The notes: generated by a model not told the origin, from the letters alone. Counted from the first letter of the stretch, positions 21,611-34,138 are shown. The stretch: DNA of 64,000 nt from Spodoptera frugiperda (GCF_023101765.2 NC_064242.1:5754327-5818326), one strand, 5' to 3'. Program-made: numbers and translations.

Positions 21611-22889
21611 CCAGGGCGGGTCAATAAGTCCGTGACTTTTTTTATTTCTTGTTATTTAATTAAAAAGGCAACACTGCTCCTGTCAACAGGTATCTATCAG
21701 TTGACTTCTGGCAAAATTTTAAGAAGCTGCGGCTTGAGGTTTGTCTTTGAGGGCCATTGATTGAGCAGACTACCGCGTTATTTAAAGAAAATAGAAAGAA
21801 GTGATTTTCGTGTGCTCATCAAGCTTTATTTTTTGAGAAAAAAACCATTACGCAAACCAAGGCTAAGCTTGATAAATATTACGGGGACTCTGGACCATCA
21901 ATTCCAATGGTAAAAAAGTGGTTCACAGTATTTCGTTGTGGCCTAAGGAGCACGGAAGATGTTGAACGATCTGGACGCCCAATTGACGTCTCACACCCGA
22001 AATCATTGAAAAAATCCACAATATGGTGTTGGCCGATCGGAGATTGAAAGTGAGAGAGATTGTGGAAGCCATAGGCATCTCATATGGCTCAATGGTTACA
22101 ATTTTAAATGATCACTTGGCTATAAGAAAGCATTCTGCAAAATGGGTGCCGCGATTGCTCACAATCGACTACAAACGCAAACGTGTGACAACTTCGCAAG
22201 CGTATTTGGCGTTGTTCAACCGTAATATGGACGAGGTTTTGCATCGTTTCATAACCGTGGACGAAACATGGATCCACTACAACACACCACCACCCAAAAC
22301 AGAGGGTTTCTCGGGGTGAATCGGCCCCAAAGAAGGCCAAGGTGGGTTTGTCAGCCAATAAAGTCATGGCGACCGTTTTTTGGGATGCACGCGGCATTAT
22401 CCATTTGGACTACCTTCAAAAGGGTAAAACAATAAATGGTGAATATTTTGCCAACTTATTGGGTCAATTTAATGTGAATTTAAAAAAAACACGACCGCAT
22501 TTGACCAAGAAGAAAGTTCTTTTTCACAGGACAATGCAAGGGTGCACACTTGTGCAGTTTCACTGTCGAAAATTCAAGAATTGGGCTACGAATTGCTACC
22601 TCATCCACCCTATTCTCCGGATTTAGTCCCAAATGACTATTTCCTGTTCTCAAACTTAAAGAAGTGGCTTGGTGGAAAGAAAATTGAGTCCAAATATGAA
22701 ATCATTTCACAAACTAATGCTCATTTTGATGACTTCGAGAAATCATATTTTTGGAAGGGATAAAAAAATAGAAGAATCTTTGGACAGAGTGTGTGGATCT
22801 CTAAGGAGAGTAGGTTAAAAATAAAATTAAAAAATATCCGAAATCCTGTATTTTATTTAAAAAGTCACGGACTTATTGACCCGCCCTCG
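21611..22889 (+). mobile_element. Mariner-family transposon, defective
   Basis: 1279 bp flanked by TA on both sides (21609-21610 and 22890-22891). The terminal inverted repeats read (c)cagggcgggtcaataagtc cgtgacttttt, with the second base differing between ends. The length and the transposase fit canonical mariners. It interrupts a foldback MITE (see 22890). Confidence 0.9.
21784..22763 (+). pseudogene. Mariner transposase pseudogene
   Basis: Recognisable parts in order are a helix-turn-helix region (TITQTKAKLDKYYG, VERSGRPI), ITVDETWIHYN with the first catalytic Asp, a DNARVHT block with the second Asp, and YSPDLVPNDYFLF with the third Asp (D,D34D type). They lie in different frames: shifts are needed near 21990, around 22319 (TGA stop) and near 22520. 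The copy cannot encode an active enzyme. Confidence 0.85.
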
Positions 22890-23004
22890 TAATTTAATGG
22901 TTACTTAAACTATTACTTAACCCAGTCCTTAGCAATTGTTTTAAGAACAAAATCGTTACTAAGGAATAGTTTAAGTAATCATTAAATGACTCTGAGTGTG
23001 GCGG
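22890..23004. mobile_element. Foldback MITE, family M1, copy 3 (interrupted by mariner)
   Basis: It runs from atttaatggttacttaaact to tgactctgagtgtggcgg. The left terminus is missing here; a matching ccctcggagta piece lies just left of the mariner at 21600-21610, so the MITE was there first. Confidence 0.75.
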
Positions 23005-23137
23005 TAAGATGTAAGCAATTAGTGTATTATTTATTTATTTTTTCTGATATTTATCGACATACATAATTTTGTCAAGGACAAACGAACATATTTCCATCCG
23101 TTTTTTGGACAGCTAAGTTTACTATATCTTTGGTAGC

Positions 23138-23215
23138 CTTCCAAAAGGCCGGCAACGCACTTGTAATCCGTCTGCTCGTTTACCGACTTATACCATAAAA
23201 AATACCTGGAATATA
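23138..23215 (+). repeat. Repeat family B, tail fragment
   Basis: The stretch aaaaggccggcaacgcactt through tctgctcgtttaccg to cttataccataaaaaat is the common 3' part of the family B copies at 29650 and 45480. Confidence 0.65.
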
Positions 23216-24188
23216 TTTTCCCAAACATAAGCAGCTACTAATCTTTAATAACTTTGTTAGTAGATACTAGTATTATGTAATTATTAATCACGTATTCCAA
23301 CAAAAACTTCAACAAACACGCAAACAATAGTAATTTTCCCACAAATTGAAACAAAAAACGACAAGTAAATGTATTCGTCTGTGAATCTAATTAGGTGCCG
23401 TGCCATTGTATATTGAAGTAACTAACGACTCAGTCACTTAGGTACCTATAATCTTTAAAATCTGGTTGAGAATATAGGTAGCCAACCAAAAGGAAACCAG
23501 ACAGAGCTAAATAAGTAGGTATAAAGTATTTATTTTAAGAAATCAAAATCATCTTTTTCCTTATTGATTCCTTGGTATTGAGCGCATCGGTATTTTAATA
23601 GTCAGCAGCGCAACTGCAAAATTTTAAGTCCCAAAATAAACGTGTTGTGATTTTCAATGTACCTAATTCTTAGTAGCATTTTTTTTCGATATGTGAGAAA
23701 GGTTCTTTAATAATTACAGAGTTCTAATAAACCAATAGACGCTGTTGTAATAGAATATTAACCTAAAGCAATAAATGTCTATTAATTTAATGCACAAAGT
23801 GGCGTGCAACTTGTAATTATTTATAGCACATTAAGTCAGCTATTTTAGTACCATTTTTATCACGACATCATGCCTTTTACTCCCTGATAGAATATACAGA
23901 GAGGCAAATATTTAAACAAATACCCTGTTTCCTAACTTCTAAGTCCTATGCAATAGAGGTCAAATTCCAAACAATGAGCTCAGTACGAAACGGTGACACA
24001 AATAATTTCTGAAATCCTAACATTACTTTAATCGTCCCGAGAATTCAAATCTAGTATCCTTACTTACTTTGTGACACCCAAGCTGTCACCGGTGACCGCT
24101 CTCGTGCACCTTCATTGTAGACTTTATTATGTAATGTAAATTTCTTAGTTATTCTATTTAAAGGTAGTATACGAGTAGTTTGACTGAC
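23216..24188. other. Intron, nothing recognised
   Basis: AT-rich. No exon or known repeat is recognised. Confidence 0.4.
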
Positions 24189-24365
24189 TGCACGGTTGGC
24201 GCGGTGGCTGAGCAACCGGCTGCCACGTGTCGCGGGTTCGATTCCCGCACGGAACAACTCTTTGTGTGATCCACAGATTGTTGTTTCGGGTCTGGGTGTC
24301 ATGTGCATGTGAAATTGTATGTTTGAAAATGCACCCACGACACAGGAGAAAATCCTAACGTGGGG
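24189..24365 (+). mobile_element. tRNA-headed SINE, family 2
   Basis: The head gcacggttggcgcggtggct carries an A-box-like segment and gggttcgattcccgc a perfect B box. The body has tgtgatccacagattgttgt, and the tail acccacgacacaggagaaaa ends in an A-rich run. Other copies are at 1735, 52383 and 54450. Confidence 0.85.
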
Positions 24366-25329
24366 CAACGTTTTTAAAAAAAAAAGTTAAGTAGGTATAT
24401 ATAGAAATTATACTTTTTATAAAATTTCGTGTATCGTATCTTTTTTTTTTTTGTTTAGGTGAAAATTTAAGTATCGTTTATCATAAAGAAAAATATTGTG
24501 TACGGTAGGTATACAGTCAACCAGTAATTCAACTACACATTTCTACATTTGACCAAACCCTTCTTTCCTTTATAATGTCCACATATCGGATAACTGTTCA
24601 AGGCCGGTCATTATTATTTATACACAAAACTTGCATAATAGGATATGAAACGAACCGTGATTGTGATTACCATTCGGTATTTCTGATGTGCAATTATATC
24701 CGTCGGAGCGTTGGTATTAGTCGTTTGGGGAAATTATTTCAACGATAGCTGTATCATTGTTATGTCGAAATATAAAATTCATCGTCAGATTTGCGGACTT
24801 TGGACTTTCGGATCTCGGACCTCGGACCTCGGTATTTTGGAATTGAGACCTACTGCTCTCAGATCTAAAATTGTCCTGATGACTCATTCTACATGTACCT
24901 AAATCAGAATTTAATGTAATAGAATAATGCATCTTCCACTATGAAATCTTATCACAACTCTTTGTTTTACCACTGAGAGATATATACTTTTCACTTCACA
25001 AACATTCTAAAAATAGTTTGCAAAGTTAACTGACCTAACTCTACAGTTCAAACCATTCTGTGAACCCTTCAAGTAGTTAATAATAACCGACCTTATTGTT
25101 ATGTTACCTATAACACATTTTTTATAACTTGGATGCACCATTGTATCACTCATTGTTCGAGGCTGGATGTTTCCGTAGCTCGCTGTTACGGCAATTGCGC
25201 GGTATAATTATTAGGTCGTTGTATTACGACACACTTAGACACAGCGAGTAAATTATATACACATTCTTTTATTTTAATTACTACAAACGGTAACATTGAC
25301 GTTGGTAGCTGACTTCTATTTTTGTAATA
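24366..25329. other. Intron, nothing recognised
   Basis: AT-rich. It contains a short tandem ggacctcggacctcgg near 24815-24833 and no recognisable exon. Confidence 0.4.
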
Positions 25330-25334
25330 TACCT

Positions 25335-25556
25335 CTAGGTAGTACGTGGCTCAAAGAGCCATGAGACCACCACAGATTGGGCCCAGTAAGGCTGATGCTT
25401 GATTCGGAGCTACGGACTACCTAGAGGGTTTACCGGGTCTCCGACTCGAAAAGCAGGAGTAGTAACGGGTTGCTTTTAGTTAGTAAGAGTCTGACACTCC
25501 CTCTCGCCTTGCCAAAGGCCGGAGAAGACATTGTATGATTTTACCCCTTTAAAAAA
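25335..25556 (+). mobile_element. 5'-truncated LINE tail copy
   Basis: Runs from a gagaccaccacagattgggc piece through ggtttaccgggtctccgact and agtaagagtctgacactccc to a poly(A) tail. Matches the 3' UTR of the LINE at 35482-38664, opposite orientation. Confidence 0.8.
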
Positions 25557-26935
25557 ATGTAGTCATATTTTATATCGAAATCTAGAGTTTTGTACGGAGT
25601 AAAGTACGAAATACGTAATCATTTCGTACCTCAATGGAATTAAATCTTTAATAAAACCGATAATGAGGCAATTTGCACCATCTTTTACAGGTTTTAATAT
25701 TCCAGTTTCTCATTAATACTACGTTCTTTATAGAACAGTAATAACAAGAGCAAAAATAGTTACTCAAGATTTAATGAGTTCTGTGCTTCTGTTAGAGCAT
25801 CAAAGCATTTTATAGAAGTTTTTCCGTAATTGTAACACAAGTTGTAATGAAGAATAAATGAACGGGCTATTTACTCAGAGTATCATACTAATGGAGAATT
25901 AATCACTGTGTTGTACCTCAATCGTAGAACATATGTTCGTTTGAGGTATCAGTTATAACACAAAGATTTGAACCTATATAAATATTCACTCGGTTCATTA
26001 ATAATTCCTATTTATCGTTTAGATAGAAACGCAAACATAAAATCGAAAGCATTCAATCCTACAAATAATCCTTCAATCCAAAACAAACATGCTTCAAAAT
26101 GTAATAGAAATTATGTTTACGGAAAACGTCGAGCAGAAAATATATTAATTACAAAATTGAATAAACACAAAATAAGATACACAGCAACGTCCAAACAACG
26201 AGGAAAATAATCCTCAAAAATATTACTTTCACAATGAAAACCAATTAACCAATTACAACTTTGATTACACTAATTCAATTTGTTATTCAATTCAAGATGT
26301 TTCTTACATTTTGATTCCTTTGAATAACATCAAAATGAATTATTTAAATCTGATCATTGAATCATTTCGCTTTCGAAGTCAATTTCGTCAAACCCCTTAT
26401 AGGAACAACAAAGCTGGATGTCCAAATTACTTGGTAATAGGATAATTCAATTAGTGTGCTCCGCTGACGATTTGTTGATCATCGGCGGAGACAAGTTTAC
26501 TTTAGCTATTTTAGGAAGTCCGAACGGAAATTAATTATATTTTATAAAATCAATTTCTGTATTCGATTTATTGGTTTATGATTCTGTTTATTCGATACGC
26601 GGATTTGATGGAGTAATAAAGTTTTATTCTAATTTTCCAATAAACTTTTCTTAGAAATTCTCTCGAGTGATCTAATACTGTTAAACTGAAACTCATTACT
26701 ACTCACTTAAACTCATATACTTCTTTACCAATAAATAATAAATAAACATATTTTTTATTCAAAAATTTTAGTCATTATAAATAAATTTAATCGTAAATTA
26801 GTACAAAGTTATTTGCCTGTACTAAGATAAATCCTGTGTACACACTCCAATAGGTACAATGAAAAAAGAGAACTAATGCAAATCGTTAGCCAACTCATTG
26901 ACCCATTTTTGGTTGCTGTGCCAATTTAGGAACAT
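25557..26935. other. Intron, nothing recognised
   Basis: AT-rich. The 80-codon frame at 25968-26210 is Asn/Lys-rich, without splice sites or motifs, and is probably chance. Confidence 0.4.
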
Positions 26936-27062
26936 CTGTTTTTTTTATGGAATAGGAGGCAAACGAGCAAACGAGTCACCTGATGGTAAGCGATCAGCGC
27001 CGCCCATGGACACCCGCAACACCAGAGGAGTCACAAGTGCGTTGCCAGCCTTTTTTTAAAAA
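26936..27062 (-). repeat. Repeat family B copy (3' end)
   Basis: It contains tttttttatggaataggagg, gtcacctgatggtaagcgat and ccgcccatggacacccgcaa, the reverse complement of the shared 3' part of family B. Confidence 0.75.
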
Positions 27063-27844
27063 GGAGTATGCTCTTTTCTTGAAGATTTGAAGGTCGTATC
27101 GGTTCGGAAATACCGCCGACGACAGCTCATTTCAATTTTGGTTAGAAACGTTGTATTCTGTAGTATAAATAAATAAACACATTTAAAGACAAAACCTATT
27201 TTTCTTTTCGACTATCAATGTGTTATTTTTTGTGTATTTAATTTAACTTATTAAATAAAAAAATATTTGTATATTAAGTGATTTTGAGTGGACAAAATAT
27301 TATTCCACTTAATGTAAAGGTTAATATAGATAAAGGTAGTAACTGGTACCAATTTACTGAGAAATATGTGTACATAACGTATGTGTAATAAAACCTCAAT
27401 GGAATTAAACGACCTTGAGTGGTTTTATTAAATTATCTATTCAGTTTATATGATGTATGTTACATAACAAGAGATTATGAATACTAATAACCTTAGTTTA
27501 AGTCATAATTAAATATAGATTTTTATATAACTGTTTAGTAATACTAACCAAAAAGAAAAGCTTACTTAAATCTAATAACTTATTGCTACTTTTTTATTTA
27601 GTAGGATGTTCATATAAGAGGGCTTGTATATTTTTTTAACTAGACATGCTAAACAGAGAAACTTCATTTACATTGAATGATGAAACTTAAGTTATAACAG
27701 TTATGTTTATTTATTATGATGTATATTTTTAAATAGAAATTGAAGCCAAATAACGGAGGTAACGGTTTTCTTTTGTGGTTTAGGCTAAACCTTGAAAGGT
27801 CACTGGCGGTTATTTTCTGCCATTTGACACTGACTTGTTGACAC
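27063..27844. other. Intron, nothing recognised
   Basis: AT-rich with no recognisable feature. Confidence 0.4.
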
Positions 27845-27970
27845 CTAGCGGATTACCGGCTCGAAAAGCAGGAGTAGGAACAGGGTGGTTTTTAGTCAGT
27901 AAGAGTCTGACCCTCTCGCCTCGCCCAAGACGGGAGAAGTCATTAGATGGCCCCTCCCCCCACAAGCCCT
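27845..27970 (+). mobile_element. 5'-truncated LINE tail copy
   Basis: It contains accggctcgaaaagcaggag, ggtttttagtcagtaagagt and the hairpin-region remnant ctcgcccaagacgggag. Matches the 3' UTR of the LINE at 35482. Confidence 0.8.
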
Positions 27971-28448
27971 AAATAAAGTAGGTAACTGTAATATAAATAT
28001 GGTCTAAATCTTATTTGTCCAACTTTATTCTAACGTCTACATTTTTACTAAAAGTCTCGGTCATATCTAGAGAAAAATGTTATTGAATTAATTAATTACT
28101 TTTATTTTCGTTCTCTTACTTCGTTCGTTTTAGGTCTAGTTAGTGGGTGAAGGTTCAAAATTGCGGTATACAAATCTTTCCTTGAACGTATAGTTAGCGT
28201 GACCGTCAATTTGTTCCAGGATGTTCTGAAGCAACTATACATAAAAACAAGCACTTTATTAGACGTAAATATAATTTGTAACATCCTCTATACCCTTTTA
28301 ATAGTTTCGTCAGTTCCTAAACATTTGCACATACTATATCATCGTACGATTAATTTTAACATGCGATTGATAAAATAATTTATATATTAGCTTTCATATC
28401 GCGGTTTCACTTACGAGGTCAAACAAAAATTGTAGGCAATATCTCTCT

Positions 28449-28606
28449 GATCCGGAGCTGCGGACTACCTAGCGGGTTTACCGGGTCTCCGGCTTGAAAA
28501 GCAGGAGTAGGAACGGGGTGGTTTTTAGTCAGTAAGAGTCTGACACTCCTTCTCTCCTCGCCCAAGGCGGAAGAAGTCATTAGATGATTTTCCCCCTTAA
28601 AAAAAG
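28449..28606 (+). mobile_element. 5'-truncated LINE tail copy with target-site duplication
   Basis: Flanked by gcaatatctctct (28436-28448) and gctatatctctct (28607-28619), a 13-bp duplication with one mismatch. The body reads gatccggagctgcggactac ... gtcagtaagagtctgacact and ends in poly(A). Confidence 0.85.
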
Positions 28607-28974
28607 GCTATATCTCTCTTAAATGAAAATCTGTAATGTAACTAGTTTCTCATTGATTTGCTTATTAGGACTATTGGGAGTTACGGACAAGCTATTGTTT
28701 AAGTACATGTTTATGTCAAACAGAACAAAGAATACCTATTGTTGTTATTGTAATGAGTATGTCACTTTTCTAGTTACCTATTCGAGGGCGGAACTTGTCA
28801 GAATATGACATATACAACCTGGTTTATTGGTGAGAGTTTTCGCAGACACAACAAGTAACCTCGGTTTCAAGAAACCAAAATTGGTACTTTCTTAAGCTAA
28901 ATTAGATTTCAGGCATGTGATTTTCTTGAAAATAACTAATTTTAGTAAAAACACATCACACTATACATAATATT

Positions 28975-29140
28975 ATAAATGTAAAAGTTTGTTTGTTTGG
29001 ATGTTTGTCCGTCAATCACACTGAAACTACTGAACGAATTTCGATGAAATTTGGTATACAGACAGGGTATGAACTGACTTAGGTAATAGAATACTTTTTA
29101 TCCCACTGGGACGAGAGCGAAGCAGCTTAGAAGCAAGTAA
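28975..29140 (-). repeat. Dispersed repeat family C
   Basis: The segments taatattataaatgtaaaag, cactgaaactactgaacgaa and tttttatcccactgggacga are the reverse complement of the copy at 38725-38895. It is probably the 3' end of a retroelement. Confidence 0.75.
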
Positions 29141-29649
29141 TCCTAAAATTCCCGTAAGCTCAGAAATTCCTCTAAATAACTCGCAAACGTTTCAAAAAGT
29201 ACAAATGTTTACTTCACTCCTTTCAAGACGGGCATACTTTGAAAACAAACGAACTTAGCTAACTTAATTTAAAATGCCACCAAAATTAATTAACTTTATT
29301 AATCAATTTAAAGTCTCTTCTTTACTTTAGTTACAGTCAGTTTCAGCTAATTATACGCTACTTAGAAAATTATTTTAATTTGAAAATATCACTAAAAATT
29401 GACACGATATTTTTTAAAAATCCTTTTTCGTGGCTCACAGGGTTTTTCCAATTTTGTTTCAATTAATTGGGCTATTAAAATCAACGGGCCATGTTTATTG
29501 TTAACGGACAATCTACAATCATAAAAGTGAAAATAAAAAAAAAACTTAGGAAAGTTGCGTCAAAACGCTTTGGGCGGAAATGTTTCAACTTGATCTAAAC
29601 AAGCTACTAAGTTCTATTAATAAAAGTAACTTGGAAAGGTGATAGTAAA

Positions 29650-29932
29650 ACCATGCTTCGGCACGAATGGGCCAGCTCGACCGGAGTGATACCACGGCTT
29701 CAAACAAAACCGATGTGAAACAACGCTTGTGTCGTTGAGTGAGTTAGATTACTGGATCTTCCCAATCTTCCCGATCCCCGATTCCCCAACAACCTCTCAT
29801 TTCCTTAACCCCAAAATGACCGGCAACGTATTTGTAACGCCTCTGGTGTTTCGGGTGTCTATGGGCGGCGGCGATTGCTTACCATCAGGTGATTACATTT
29901 TGCTTATTTACCGGCTTATAACATAAGTAAAA
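29650..29932 (+). repeat. Repeat family B, near-complete copy
   Basis: Starts accatgcttcggcacgaatg, continues ggccagctcgaccggagtga, and ends ggcggcgattgcttaccatc aggtg with an ataagtaaaaaa tail. Confidence 0.8.
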
Positions 29933-30687
29933 AACTTTGATAGTTGAAACAGTACAACGAAATCTGTTAAGTTCAAAGTCTAGTCGATTACTAGAGTTGA
30001 AAAAAATTTAGTTCACATTACACGTAGTAGCTACTGAGCACATAAGTATTTCCTTACTCATTTGAAGTACTAGAGATAATTATTACCATCTGAATATGTT
30101 ATGATGTCAAACAGGCTTCATATTAATACAAAATTCCATTACAAAGCCTCCACTCACTAGAACGTAGACTTATAATGCAGGAAGTGTGGTAGGTAAGTAA
30201 TTAAAATACGTATAAACCCATTCCGAGTCTGTAGGTACGACAAGATATACATAACATGTATGTATGTACGTTCTATTCTGTTTATATTATGTTCAGACAA
30301 CCGCACATCAAGTTACTCTAGTGTAAGATTTTAGTGAATAGAGATTCAACCTTATAATTTTGAGACAAAGTTCAAAATCTATTGCAGTCTTCCGAAGACT
30401 TGGATAGGTTGGTGTGCCGGTATGTACACTGTCCTATGAGGACAAAATGCGGGATGCTATGACGACGGTGTTCAATCAATCAATTTGGCCTTTTGCACCA
30501 CTACCGGTAAAGGTCTGCGCTGTACCGCACCCACTCAAACGTGATCTGAATAATTATAGTGCACACAGCGACTGATCGAGCAGAAACAGAGGTTCCAAAT
30601 ATTAATGTTGGCGTTCCATTAATTCTTCTGTAGTTGTCTTCTGTAGAGTAATGAATGCAACAAAAATAGAAGAATATGAATACGCCT
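29933..30687. other. Intron, nothing recognised
   Basis: AT-rich. No feature is recognised. Confidence 0.4.
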
Positions 30688-31029
30688 TTTTTGAGGGGGA
30701 AAATCATCCAATGACTTCTCTCGCCTTGGGCGAGGCGAGAGGGAGTGTCAGACTCTTACTGACTAAAAACCACCCCGTTCCTACACCTGCTTTTTGAACC
30801 GGAGCCCCGGTAAACCCGCTAGGTAGTCCGCAGCTCCGGATCAGCCATCAGCCCTACTGGGCCCCATTTATGGTGGTCTGATGGCACTTTGAGGCGCGTG
30901 CGGGACGCGACGCGCCGCACGCACGGGTCTGATTCTGTTCGGGTGGTGAGCTACCCTTGCTCGCCGTCCGCAGGCCCGCACTTACGGTGGCCGGAGATCG
31001 TCGCGCGATCCCCGACGACGACGTCCGGA
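30688..31029 (-). mobile_element. 5'-truncated LINE copy (342 bp) with perfect TSD
   Basis: A 15-bp perfect duplication, aatatgaatacgcct, flanks it (30673-30687 and 31030-31044). The body matches 35490-35830 of the larger LINE closely, covering the 3' UTR and the last codons of the frame. A poly(T) run at the left marks the 3' poly(A) tail on the minus strand. Confidence 0.9.
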
Positions 31030-31044
31030 AATATGAATACGCCT

Positions 31045-32500
31045 AACGATATATCTTTTGGTAAAAAGAAATGAACTTGATATACATATCAATTGCTTCT
31101 GAAGGTACTATAAGAATTATCAGAAGACGTGACGCAGTCTCGTCCTTTTAAGCCCGAAGGGATATTTGCTTAAAAAATATATATTAAAATAAGAAAGAAA
31201 AGAAGTACGTATCCTACTCTGAAACTCGCTACAAAAATTTCGAAGAACGTATACATAATACACGAACGTTACCTAAAATAAAATTGAATTCTTAAGTTCT
31301 CTTTTATATTTTTACGAAATATTGTTACGGTATTTTTTTAACAAATAAAACTAAGAAAGCAACATTTTTAGCTCAGAATAATAAATACAAATACAAACAA
31401 TACTGAAACTACTGTATAAAAGGCAACCATCTAATCAGGCTGCCTTGTTTCTACCTTTTTGTTTGTACGTATAGATTTAAATTGGATTCTCTGGAGGTTT
31501 TTTCAAAAAATACTTTCTACTGGCTAGAATTCATATATTTTTTTTTAAATCCGGCAATAATGTTGTTTTTACCAATCCTCTTGCAGCTATCTAAACTCTA
31601 TACATTGATTGTATGAGTGCTGAGAAAAAAAGTATTTTGGCCAATTGGCACAAAGTTAGTATTTCCATACTCAGATAAAGTTAAGTATTTATCTAAAGTT
31701 ACATAAAGACTTATACTAGCTATAGATAGGATTCGATCCTCTTATATAAGATGCTGACTTACATCTCATTACATGAAGTAGGTATATTGGCGTACTATAA
31801 TCTCTGCCTACCCCATTGTGGGACAGGTGTGAAGGTTATGCATGTGCCTTTGTATCATATTATAACATTCAAATATATTATGTTGTGTTTTGTACATCCC
31901 TGGATGACTAAAGCTACATAGCCGCATTGTATTCTGTTATGAATCTAGTCATAGAGGATTTTTGGGCTTCGTCCAGCTCCTAAAAGTTTACCAGCATATA
32001 TTTTATGCTCTATGCCTACATGAAAAAAGCAATATTCTCCTTTCTACACAGGTTTTTCCAATTCAAACCGTAATTGAAAGGAAGCACTAAGGTTGGTTAG
32101 TGTTTCAATATCGCTGTTTATTTTTACACATCGTCAAAATGACAAACTAGTTTCTATTAACATTAAGATAATTAGTTAAAGAGTAGTATTTGTATAGTTC
32201 CTGCAAAGAGTTTAATACAGACTGCATACCTTCAATTTTAATGCAGCTTTAGCTGTATAATCGAACTGTACAGTTGTAGTCTATACTGCATACACAGCTT
32301 ACAATTTTTTTGTTTAGTTAAATTGTGAAGCAGTGAGCAACAAAAGTCTTAACAATCGTAACTTTTGTATAAAAACACAAACAACTTACGATTGATATAC
32401 TATTAAGGACAATTCACTCAAAAAACACGTTAAAACCCAGTATTTCACCATCTTCTTCCACACCATAGAATTTTAAAAATGATGATGATTATACAATATC
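31045..32500. other. Intron, nothing clear
   Basis: AT-rich. A segment near 31795-31850 (tctgcctaccccattgtggg) looks like a decayed dispersed repeat. No exon is recognised. Confidence 0.4.
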
Positions 32501-32509
32501 CCAAAATGT

Positions 32510-32645
32510 CCGCGAAGCCAGCTACCGGATGGGTGACCGCATAATATTTCACAAGTCACAAAGCGCCCGAGGTCCATGCGACATTGATAAATTGTTCAAT
32601 TCAACATATGAACTCGGGCACGCAGACTAGCCAAAATAAACAGGC
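32510..32645. repeat. Repeat containing a 5S-rRNA-like internal promoter segment
   Basis: The sequence agctaccggatgggtgaccg closely matches the internal C-box region of eukaryotic 5S rRNA (consensus around TTGGATGGGTGACCG). The remainder (cgcccgaggtccatg ... actcgggcacgcagac) does not look like 5S rRNA, so this is not an intact gene. It is possibly a 5S-derived SINE fragment or a coincidental match. Confidence 0.35.
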
Positions 32646-34079
32646 GTTTTTGGAGACAACCCTGCATATAGGTTAAACTTCATGTACGTTATCATACGAG
32701 GACATTATGATGAGGGCAATGTTTTGTTTACGCATACGATTGTTTTTGTTACGCATCTGCTTTCAAGCTCAAGAGGAAATTATTTAATTTATTTTATGTT
32801 GAATGTAGTCTAATGTAGGTACTTAATTAGCTTGCGCCTGAAAAACGTATGTACACGAATCAAAACATTCAGTGTGATCATTTCTGTCTCCGATGATTAC
32901 AAATGTCGATATGTCTTAAACTTCAATTTCGATAGACAATACCACAAAAACAGTAAGCTTGTTCAACAAATAATGATATTTGTCCCGATTCCGTTTTACC
33001 GATATTAAGTTATTAATTGCGTATTGTGATCCAGTTAATTTACTATTTATAATTGACATAGAATACCTCATCCATGACACTAACGAAATCAAAAGTGTAC
33101 TTGTATAAAGTGTTATAAACATCGTTTCATTTCACTACCGTACTTCATTAAACCGCCTTCATCCATCTTCCTTTTATTAAACTAAATTTTCCACGACCTA
33201 CAAAATTTTCGAACACATAACACATTGTAAAGAGACAAAGTTGTAATAAATTAAGGGATTTTCAAGCCTCAAGAAATCTTACATTAATTATTGTGCGAGA
33301 AAATTTGAATTTACATATCAAAGTACTATTATACTCGCGTCCTTCAGAATGTTATATAATTAACCTGAGAATTCGTGTTATTTATTCACTTAATGTATTT
33401 TCAAAACTGTTGTGCGTTTTATATATAAATAGCATAATTAAATATACTGTATAGCATAATTATTTATTTTAAACCACTGACCTTTGTCCGTTCTTGACGT
33501 CGTACAAATATGTAGAGACGTAGTATAAGTGAATGTCTAAATTACGCATAATTACTTACATATTTTGTACAGACATTATACACATATAACCTGTATAAAC
33601 CAGATACGTAGCGAACAAACGTCAGAGAATATTATATATTTAGATCTATATTTTTTATATTGAATTATTAACACATCTGCGTACTCAGACTCAACTGATT
33701 TGGTTTAACAAATAATATTTATGAGCATAAAATTGTAACAAGCACAGCTTTTTGACACTGAAATTCTCAGTAGCTATTGAAATTTAATTGTAGATTTATC
33801 TCATTTCCGAAGAGGCACTACCTGGTAATAGCAATCAAAGCTGAACATTAAGTTACGACATACATTAAACAAATAAATACACAATGCATACAACATTTTA
33901 TTTAACGAAAAACCCAATCCGATGTATTGAGGAAAAGCTCAAGTATTAAAATCCAATTTAACAAGAATTTCGTAACCATAAATACGTGCTTTAATACGTA
34001 ATTACGTGTCAATTTCAATACACGAATAACTGGAAATAACTTGAAGTATTTTAATTATTGTGAAAAGTATAATACTCAC
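32646..34079. other. Intron 1 proximal part, nothing recognised
   Basis: AT-rich, rich in short A/T runs. No feature is recognised before the exon at 34080. Confidence 0.4.
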
Positions 34080-34138
34080 CGAATACGCCTGAACAACGAG
34101 CACCGTGAACAGTATTATACCGGATTGCTTCATGTTTC
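34080..34138 (-). CDS. Signal-peptide exon of the Gly-rich secreted gene
   Basis: The ATG at 34133 opens MKQSGIILFTVLVVQAYS, a clear signal peptide, ending in phase 0 at a consensus donor (tcg|gtgagt). Five bases upstream of the ATG is a consensus acceptor (tctcccttttcag), so a non-coding exon lies farther upstream. Splicing to 17356 restores an open frame. Together the exons 34080, 17272, 15818 and 14761 encode a 160-residue secreted Gly/Ala-rich protein. Adding 14071, 13279 and 12658 in place of the basic tail gives 363 residues. Product family not recognised; a cuticle-like or other extracellular role is inferred from composition. Confidence 0.75.

Noticed and set aside
32510..32645. Functional 5S rRNA gene
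   Set aside because: Only about 20 bases match. The rest of a 120-base 5S sequence is absent.
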